A DNA stretch of 33,308 nucleotides from a virus, in the IMG/VR virus record IMGVR_UViG_3300009192_000001, positions 1 to 33,308 of that record, one strand, 5' to 3'. Positions 27,814 to 33,308 of this stretch are shown here, piece by piece (position 1 is the stretch's first letter; the number at the start of each line of letters is the position of its first letter). Both the position numbers and the translations under genes were made by a program. Under the pieces are notes generated by a model. The model saw nothing but the letters and a program-made list of their open reading frames with translations. It ran no database searches and had not been told where the DNA came from.

Positions 27814-30695
27814 TTAAACTTTTTAAACCAGATGAAACAGACTTTACACACAATGGTATCGGTATTTTGAGCGATGCGGTTCATGAAGCTACTGTTCAAG
27901 AAGATTTAAATGGTGTTTATGTATTATCGTTCAAATATCCGTTATTCTCTCCACATGGATTGGATATAAAAGGTCAAAGTTTGATACAAGTACCAACACC
28001 AGACGGTGAACAATTATTCAGGGTAGCGAATCCATCGCCTTCAATGGGGATTGTAAGTGTATTTTGTTATCATGTTTTCTACGATTTAATTGATAATTTC
28101 ATAGAAGATACAAACATTGTAGGTAAAACAGGACTAGGGGCACTAACTCAATTAAAAGGCGCTCTACAATATCCTAGTCGTTTTAATTTCTTCAGTGATA
28201 TTGGCAAGTCAAATAACGCGCGTCTAGTCCGAATGAATCCAGTCGAAGCTTTATTAGACACTGGAAAAGATAACAGTTTCTTAAACCGTTGGGGTGGCGA
28301 ATTAAAAAGGGATAATTTTCTTGTAAACATTTTAGAAAAACGCGGCCGCGACCGTGGTGTTGTCATTCAACACAAGAAGGATTTATTAGGATATGACGCT
28401 AGTGTAGATTGGCAAAGTCCTATTACAAAGATAATGCCTATTGGTTTCGACGGGCTTCTACTTCCTGAAAAGTATGTTACCAGTGCTAATGTGGACAAAT
28501 ATGTTAATCCTAAAATCAAAACAGTGGCATTCGAAAATGTTAAAGCGGCTATTGGTGATTATGTAGACGATGAAGACGCTATTCCATTAGAAGATGCATA
28601 TGCTTTATTAAGACAGAAAGCACGTGAAATGTTTGAAAAAGAGCATGTAGACCAACCTTTAGCGAACTATCGAGTTAGTTTTCAGGAGTTATCCCAAACG
28701 GAAGAATACAAAAATTTCGCTGTTTTGCAATCCGTTTATATGGGTGATACGGTGACGGTCGATCATAGTGAAGACGGAATATATGTTCAAGCTAAAGTTA
28801 TATCTTATAAGTATGATCCCGTAAAAGAGAGATACATTGATATAACACTCGGTAATTTCAAAGATTCATTTACTAGTAAAGCGAACAAGATTGATAAAAT
28901 TCAAGATGACGTTTTAAATATAACAACTGATATTAACACAGGATTGGGCAATGCTGATGAAAGGTTAAAGAAGTTAAGAGAAGATTTAACAAAAACGAAT
29001 GGAAATCTAGATACAACTAATAGCAATTTAGATACGACAAATGGAAATTTGAACACTACAAACGGAAAAGTAAACGATTTAGAAACTGGATTGGGTACAA
29101 CTAATTCGAATCTAAATACCACTAATGGAAAAGTGAATGATTTAGAAGGTGGCTTAAACAGTGCTAACGGTCGCATAGACGACATTATAACCGATGTGAA
29201 TAATCTAGGTCCTAATATTTTAGAACAAGCTAAAGAAAACGCAACTAATTTAATTAACAGTGGTTTCGGTTCTTATGTCCGAGTATATCCCGATCGTATT
29301 TTAATCATGGATACAAACAGTGAAATGACCGCTAAAAAGGTTTGGCAATGGAATGTTAATGGATTAGGGTATTCATCAACAGGTGTAAATGGCCCATATG
29401 GAGTCGCTATTACAAAAGATGGGTCAATAGTAGCGGATTTCATAAAGACTGGTACACTTGATGCCGGAATGGTTAGAACAGGTTTCAACGAATACGGTAA
29501 CACTATTAAAATGATGCCAGAAGGTTTGCAATCACAAGTTAATGGCGTAAAACGAATGGAATTGAATAACCTCGGGCAATTAGCTGTTTACGATTCAGAT
29601 GCAAATAAAGTAGGGTCATTAGGGTATCAATATAGAGTTTCCGATAATACAAAAGGCGTAACGATGAACATCGAACCAGGCCGTTATTTGAGTTTTTCTG
29701 TATTAGATACAACAACGCAACTTTATGAACCGAAATTCGAAGTGGTTGATAATGCTACAACTTATGGATTCAGAGGTATATTCGCGTGGCAAAATCTTTG
29801 GATGAATACTAGTAAAGTTGTTTTCTCTTCTCAATCTAGAGGTAAAGAGAGCAATTACATGCAAGAATTATTATACTCGAACGATTCTAGACGTTTAGCA
29901 ATGATTTCTGATACCGGAATGGACTTTGTATTAAGAGAAAACAATGCAAATACAGCGTGGGCAGGTATGGACGCGAATAAATTCTACACTTATAAAACAT
30001 TGTTTGCTTACAAGGGAATCATTTTTGACGAAAACGGAACGCGTTTTAAAGGCGGAATAGACAAAGATGTGACAGGAACGTTAACTATTTCGAATGAAGG
30101 GACAACGCAATTTCTTTACAAAGAAGGAGAATACGCACATGTTCTAATGGAGTTGAACGCCAGGGATAGAATACGAGCAAGGGTTACTTTAGATATGAGC
30201 GGTAACAGTATAATTAACGCTCGTATATCCAGTACATTATCTAATGATAATGCGCCACAACCAGCTTCATTTGCGAGAATGGCAGCGCCTAAACCAGTTG
30301 AAAAAGATATGCACAGTGTTATGAATTCGTCCGAAACTTTTACCCACATAGGTAATGGATCAACTGTGGACAGAAAAGCCGTTATTAATCTTCCTATCTT
30401 CTTACAAAACGAAACAGAAAATTACCATGTATTTATTAGCAAATACGGACAAGGTGATATTTGGGTTTCCGAACGGACGGGAACTTTTTTTATTGTGGAA
30501 AGCGAAAATGATATTGATTTTTCTTACGAGATTAAGATTGTAAAAGAAGAACCTGTATTCGAGGCATTTAGCTTTAGAAGTGCTACTAAACGTAAATCTA
30601 GTATTTTTGATAGAAATACAAGTTCAGTAGTAAAAACAGAAGATGACTTTAAAATTGATCCTAATGAGGGGGGGATAAGACAATATGAAAATTAA
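27804..30695 (+). CDS. Tail-associated protein (Tal / prophage endopeptidase tail family)
   Basis: Tail-tip protein of 963 residues. The first ~380 residues match the Prophage_tail/gp27-like hub: KLFKPDETDFTHNGIGILSD, RVANPSPSMGIVSVFCYHVF and the closing KVISYKYDPVKERYIDITLG. A region of TTN-type heptad repeats (28997-29172) follows as a probable trimeric coiled coil. The remaining ~450 residues are a beta-rich stalk and tip (GLGYSSTGVNGPYGVAITKD; KTGTLDAGMVRTGF), common in Bacillus and Listeria siphophages; no clear peptidoglycan hydrolase motif was seen. ATG 27804 is only two bases from AGGGGA, so TTG 27810 (eight bases away) may be the true start. Confidence 0.9.
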   Translation: MRLIKLFKPDETDFTHNGIGILSDAVHEATVQEDLNGVYVLSFKYPLFSPHGLDIKGQSLIQVPTPDGEQLFRVANPSPSMGIVSVFCYHVFYDLIDNFIEDTNIVGKTGLGALTQLKGALQYPSRFNFFSDIGKSNNARLVRMNPVEALLDTGKDNSFLNRWGGELKRDNFLVNILEKRGRDRGVVIQHKKDLLGYDASVDWQSPITKIMPIGFDGLLLPEKYVTSANVDKYVNPKIKTVAFENVKAAIGDYVDDEDAIPLEDAYALLRQKAREMFEKEHVDQPLANYRVSFQELSQTEEYKNFAVLQSVYMGDTVTVDHSEDGIYVQAKVISYKYDPVKERYIDITLGNFKDSFTSKANKIDKIQDDVLNITTDINTGLGNADERLKKLREDLTKTNGNLDTTNSNLDTTNGNLNTTNGKVNDLETGLGTTNSNLNTTNGKVNDLEGGLNSANGRIDDIITDVNNLGPNILEQAKENATNLINSGFGSYVRVYPDRILIMDTNSEMTAKKVWQWNVNGLGYSSTGVNGPYGVAITKDGSIVADFIKTGTLDAGMVRTGFNEYGNTIKMMPEGLQSQVNGVKRMELNNLGQLAVYDSDANKVGSLGYQYRVSDNTKGVTMNIEPGRYLSFSVLDTTTQLYEPKFEVVDNATTYGFRGIFAWQNLWMNTSKVVFSSQSRGKESNYMQELLYSNDSRRLAMISDTGMDFVLRENNANTAWAGMDANKFYTYKTLFAYKGIIFDENGTRFKGGIDKDVTGTLTISNEGTTQFLYKEGEYAHVLMELNARDRIRARVTLDMSGNSIINARISSTLSNDNAPQPASFARMAAPKPVEKDMHSVMNSSETFTHIGNGSTVDRKAVINLPIFLQNETENYHVFISKYGQGDIWVSERTGTFFIVESENDIDFSYEIKIVKEEPVFEAFSFRSATKRKSSIFDRNTSSVVKTEDDFKIDPNEGGIRQYEN
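28997..29172 (+). repeat. Heptad repeats in the Tal gene
   Basis: Codons for units such as TNGNLDT, TNSNLDT and TNGNLNT, then two 21-residue units starting NTTNGKVNDLE, repeat in frame. Period seven fits a parallel coiled coil that may set the length of the tail-tip stalk. Such repeats can shrink or grow by slippage. Confidence 0.75.
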
Positions 30696-32283
30696 ACTGG
30701 TATTGGACATAAATAAAAACCAGCAAGCACAATTAAATGCAGTTGTAACAGGTCGTCAAGGGGATAAAGCGACCGTAACGGTAAATGTATTCGTTGTAGA
30801 TGGTGGCGTTCCTTATAATTTAACTGGTAATACGATTTATTATGAAGGGTTAAAACCAAACAACGCATACGTTCGTGATACTTCAGGCGTTAAAATGATT
30901 AATGCTACACAAGGTAATTTCGAATATACATTCAGACCAGAAACGTTTGGTGTAGCCGGTGTTGGGAAAAGATCATATTTCTCAATTGAACAGGGTGGAA
31001 CGGTACGGGCTTCAACACAAGATTTCGGACTAGTAACATTAGCTGATGCGATGACAGGCCATACAATGAGCGGCCCATATATTTCTGAATTGGAAGAGTT
31101 AATTCAACAAGCGCAATGGCTGGTAGATGATATTAATAGTAGATGGACTTCGATTAATACGCAATTAACTCAATTGCAAAATAAATTGAACGGAATGGAT
31201 GTCGTGAAACGTAGCGGCGATACTATGACGGGTAACTTAAACTTCCAAACTAAAGACGGCGCGAAAATGTTGCAATGGTACAACGATCAAACTCAACTAG
31301 GAAGACTTGTTTTTCACCCTTCGGGATTAGTTGAATGGTTTGGAAGAAATGGTGCAACCGAAACGGGTGCTTGGAATTATTCTCCGGCTACAAATACATT
31401 TAACGTTGTATCAAACACAAACCTTGTCAAAAAAACGGAAGCATACACGGAACTTGTACAACCTAATGGGGACACTATCAATATTAACGGACAAAATTTA
31501 GATTCTCTACAAAAACCCGGCTCATATGGTGGTAACAATTTAGGTAGCTCACCGGACGGAACAACGGCGTTCTTCTATGTAGATGTTGTTCGATATTCCG
31601 ATAGAAGCTATGTTAAACAAATTGCTACAGTCTTAGCAGGAACTCGTGCATTTACATGGACTAGAAAAATGACAGGTGCAAATGTTTGGAACGCTTGGGA
31701 CAGACATGCATTAAATGACGATGTTCTCAAAAAAGCAGGAGACACTGCAACAGGTAATATGACTTTCAATGGCGTTACTAATTTAAGAAACAATGTAGAG
31801 CATGTATTACAAGCTAATACCGACAAAGGTGTATCAATTGTAATAAATGACTCGCAGAGTAAGTGGTCAATTGGACCGAAGATGACAGGCGCAGTCGATT
31901 GGCAAAAAGAACTTACACTGAACCTTTCTACGGGATTAGTCACAGTTGCGGCATTATCTACGAAACTAGACGGCACAACTACTATTCCGCTATCGGCAGA
32001 AGCTACAGGACCGGATGTTAACTATCCGTTGATGACTATTCGAAGAAATAGTACCGTGGAGTTAAAGGGTGCAGTAACACTAAATGCAAATGCTACAGGT
32101 GTAATAGTAGCTACTCTTCCATCTGATTTAAGACCAACAGGCGGAAACCGTTCTATTTACACACCTACAGCAGACGGAACGGCAATGGTGCAAGTATTTA
32201 TCAACGGTACTACAGGAGCAGTTGCACTAAGCACGAACGCGAAAGGTAAACGAGTAGACTTCACATTAACTTATTTAGTTTAA
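30685..32283 (+). CDS. BppU-family baseplate upper protein with fibre domains
   Basis: A 532-residue baseplate/fibre protein. Residues 1-125 are BppU-like (VFVVDGGVPYNLTGNTIYYE and RSYFSIEQGGTVRASTQDFG), which attaches to Dit. A coiled coil follows (LIQQAQWLVDDINSRWTSIN). Two fibre motifs, KRSGDTMTGNLNF and KKAGDTATGNMTF, are found widely in tail fibres. The beta-rich end (LPSDLRPTGGNRSIYTPTAD) probably contacts the host surface. It is the best candidate for the receptor-binding protein. A G-rich binding site (GAGGGGGGGAT) precedes ATG 30685, which overlaps the Tal stop. Confidence 0.88.
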   Translation: MKIKLVLDINKNQQAQLNAVVTGRQGDKATVTVNVFVVDGGVPYNLTGNTIYYEGLKPNNAYVRDTSGVKMINATQGNFEYTFRPETFGVAGVGKRSYFSIEQGGTVRASTQDFGLVTLADAMTGHTMSGPYISELEELIQQAQWLVDDINSRWTSINTQLTQLQNKLNGMDVVKRSGDTMTGNLNFQTKDGAKMLQWYNDQTQLGRLVFHPSGLVEWFGRNGATETGAWNYSPATNTFNVVSNTNLVKKTEAYTELVQPNGDTININGQNLDSLQKPGSYGGNNLGSSPDGTTAFFYVDVVRYSDRSYVKQIATVLAGTRAFTWTRKMTGANVWNAWDRHALNDDVLKKAGDTATGNMTFNGVTNLRNNVEHVLQANTDKGVSIVINDSQSKWSIGPKMTGAVDWQKELTLNLSTGLVTVAALSTKLDGTTTIPLSAEATGPDVNYPLMTIRRNSTVELKGAVTLNANATGVIVATLPSDLRPTGGNRSIYTPTADGTAMVQVFINGTTGAVALSTNAKGKRVDFTLTYLV

Positions 32284-32301
32284 CTAAAAGGAGGAATATT
32301 G

Positions 32302-32796
32302 ATGGCTAGACAGTACGGTTATTGTTACGATAAAGACGGGCATTTCACTGAAATGATTCCTTTAGAGGAAAAGGCAATAACTGAAAAACAAACCTTCTAT
32401 CGAGAAGAAATAAAAGAGATTGTAACAGAAGAGAAACTTTGTGAACTTCACCAATCAGTTGCGGACGGAACTTACAACCATCCTGAAGATGCAGAAGAAC
32501 CGATTAGTAAATACGATTGCCCTAACTGTGTAATGCGAAATGTAGAATATGAAACTATTAAAGTACCTTATGAGGAAGATGTGATTATTGGTTATGAGCC
32601 TGATATTCCGCCTAATTGTACTTTAGAAGTTTGTCCGGATGGTATTTATTATCCTATATTCACAAATGGTAAATGGGTAAAAACAGTCGAACCAAAACCC
32701 GAAGAACCGAAACCTGAAGAACCTTCAGAGTTAGAACAAATAAAAAAGCAAATGGAATTAATGCAGAAGGCTTTAGATGAATTGATTATGGGGTAA
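32302..32796 (+). CDS. Late protein with possible zinc site, unknown function
   Basis: A 164-residue acidic protein behind the baseplate gene. It has CELH (about residue 50) and CPNC (about residue 76), a spacing that could hold one zinc ion (C2HC). A Pro-rich repeat (EPKPEEPKPEEP) leads to a C-terminal coiled coil (LEQIKKQMELMQKALDELI). The tail resembles small proteins found after fibre genes in Bacillus phages and may be a fibre chaperone or baseplate part. ATG 32302 has AAGGAGGAA five bases upstream; the TTG right before it is less likely. Confidence 0.75.
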   Translation: MARQYGYCYDKDGHFTEMIPLEEKAITEKQTFYREEIKEIVTEEKLCELHQSVADGTYNHPEDAEEPISKYDCPNCVMRNVEYETIKVPYEEDVIIGYEPDIPPNCTLEVCPDGIYYPIFTNGKWVKTVEPKPEEPKPEEPSELEQIKKQMELMQKALDELIMG

Positions 32797-32811
32797 AAGG
32801 GGTGATGATAT

Positions 32812-32958
32812 ATGGCTGAGTACATGGCACAACGGGTAATTGATGAAGTTTATACGTATATAGTTGTTATCACCAAAATGAAGGCTTACAAAGAAAGAAT
32901 CGATAAATATTTAACTGACAATGGAAGAGCAGATTTAATTATGGATAGCGCACAATAG
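32812..32958 (+). CDS. Small late protein of 48 residues, unknown function
   Basis: The peptide starts MAEYMAQRVIDEVYTYIVVI and ends with a charged part (KERIDKYLTDNGRADLIMDS). Proteins of this size and form occur just before the holin in many Bacillus phages, in the place of XkdX-like proteins, though the XkdX motif itself is not seen. AGGGGTGATG lies a few bases upstream of ATG 32812. A terminator follows 40 bases after the stop. Confidence 0.7.
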   Translation: MAEYMAQRVIDEVYTYIVVITKMKAYKERIDKYLTDNGRADLIMDSAQ

Positions 32959-32998
32959 TGGGCTTTTTATTTTGAATAAAATACAGCTTATATAGCAA

Positions 32999-33029
32999 AG
33001 AGGGGCGATTTCGCTTCTCTTTTTCTTTT
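32999..33029 (+). terminator. Terminator between tail and lysis genes
   Basis: AGAGGGGCGA (32999-33008) pairs with TCGCTTCTCT (33011-33020), using two G-U pairs, in a tight hairpin followed by TTTTCTTTT. The holin starts 16 bases further, so read-through or another promoter must supply lysis transcripts. Confidence 0.75.
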
Positions 33030-33044
33030 GGGGAGATGAGAACA

Positions 33045-33275
33045 ATGGAGGATGCAATTTTTAATTCAATGGTTCAACAAGGAGCATTCGCAGCGTTATT
33101 CGTGTGGATGCTTTTTACTACGCAAAAAAAGAATGAACAGCGTGAAGAACAATATCAAAAAGTTATTGAGAAAAACCAACAAGTCATTGAAGAACAAGCA
33201 AAAGCCTTTAGTTCATTAGCAAATGATGTATCAGATATCAAACAAAAAATTATGGGGAATGGTGATGTAAAATGA
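33045..33275 (+). CDS. Holin, BhlA/UviB-like
   Basis: A 76-residue membrane protein. One membrane segment (about residues 8-25, QQGAFAALFVWMLFTTQKKN) is followed by a long charged coiled coil (EQREEQYQKVIEKNQQVIEE), the standard form of BhlA and UviB proteins. It would form membrane holes at the end of the lytic cycle. ATG 33045 has GGAGATGA five bases upstream; ATG 33036 lies within that site. The next gene overlaps it by four bases, so the lysis genes are co-translated. Confidence 0.9.
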   Translation: MEDAIFNSMVQQGAFAALFVWMLFTTQKKNEQREEQYQKVIEKNQQVIEEQAKAFSSLANDVSDIKQKIMGNGDVK

Positions 33276-33308
33276 AAAAATCTATTAAAGTATTAAGTTC
33301 AGTTGCAA
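33272..33308 (+). CDS. Start of a further lysis-cassette gene (cut by window end)
   Basis: Only 12 codons are visible: MKKSIKVLSSVA, from ATG 33272, which overlaps the holin stop (ATGA). The Lys-rich start before a hydrophobic run could be a signal peptide or membrane anchor, so a second holin-type protein or a secreted protein is possible. An endolysin is expected nearby, but there is too little sequence to name it. Confidence 0.5.
   Translation, partial: MKKSIKVLSSVA

Noticed and set aside
28901-29185. Minus-strand open frame opposite the Tal heptad repeats
   Set aside because: The repetitive translation is the mirror of the TTN repeats on the plus strand and has no initiation signals.
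27804-32283. Diversity-generating retroelement acting on the tail fibre genes
   Set aside because: No reverse transcriptase, template repeat or variable repeat was seen in the window.
1-33308. tRNA genes, rRNA, insertion sequences or toxin-antitoxin pairs
   Set aside because: Reading both strands showed no cloverleaf-like tRNA, no rRNA, no transposase or terminal inverted repeats, and no recognisable toxin-antitoxin pair.

Overview
The window is most of a temperate siphophage genome, or the prophage form of one. The likely host is a low-GC Gram-positive of the Bacillus cereus group. Reasons: the DNA is AT-rich, nearly every gene has a strong AGGAGGTGA-type ribosome binding site, TTG and GTG starts are common, and the gene families (large serine integrase, HK97-type head genes, BppU baseplate protein, BhlA-type holin) fit. 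No rRNA, tRNA, transposon or CRISPR is visible. The left edge is the integrase end. The right edge cuts the lysis cassette just after the holin, so the endolysin is not seen.

Layout. (1) 35-2495, lysogeny switch: integrase and a self-cleaving CI/LexA-type repressor on the minus strand face a Cro-like gene on the plus strand. Between them lie two promoters and a symmetrical set of TCTACTTTTAGTAGA-type operators, and one more operator sits inside the cro-like gene. (2) 2508-12848, early replication and recombination: small unknown genes, a SNF2-type ATPase, a VRR-NUC nuclease, a fused RecB-like nuclease/RecA-like ATPase with a basic tail, a DUF669 ssDNA-binding-type protein, a compact family B-like DNA polymerase and a D5-type primase-helicase. 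A minus-strand gene with its own promoter and terminator interrupts this block at 10582-10917. (3) 12849-13234, a gene-free stretch with a GGTTACAG / AAATGCGTAACC repeat cluster, a candidate replication origin. (4) 13235-13731, an ArpU/sigma-region-4-like regulator followed by an inverted repeat with a possible promoter and then a terminator hairpin, the likely late-gene control point. (5) 13764-16692, packaging: HNH nuclease, a candidate cos site, small and large terminase. (6) 16707-17550, an accessory pocket between terminase and portal: a DUF2829 protein of the Tad2 (Thoeris anti-defence 2) family, an unknown small gene, and an inverted gene with its own promoter. (7) 17632-32958, head and tail: portal, protease, capsid, connector genes, major tail protein, tail chaperones made by a -1 frameshift, tape measure, Dit, Tal, BppU-type baseplate/fibre protein and two small proteins. 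(8) 32999-33308, terminator, holin and the start of one more gene.

How it works together. The repressor should hold the early promoter off in the lysogen and be inactivated by RecA-stimulated self-cleavage after DNA damage. The early genes then copy and recombine the DNA, the ArpU-like protein would turn on the late block, HNH and terminase cut and package DNA into HK97-fold heads, and a long flexible tail with a BppU-based tip is built. The most notable parts are the Tad2-like gene, the two inverted self-standing genes that are candidates for expression in the lysogen, the nuclease-ATPase fusion, the origin-like repeat cluster, and a 35-codon gene at 3241-3348 that is easy to overlook.
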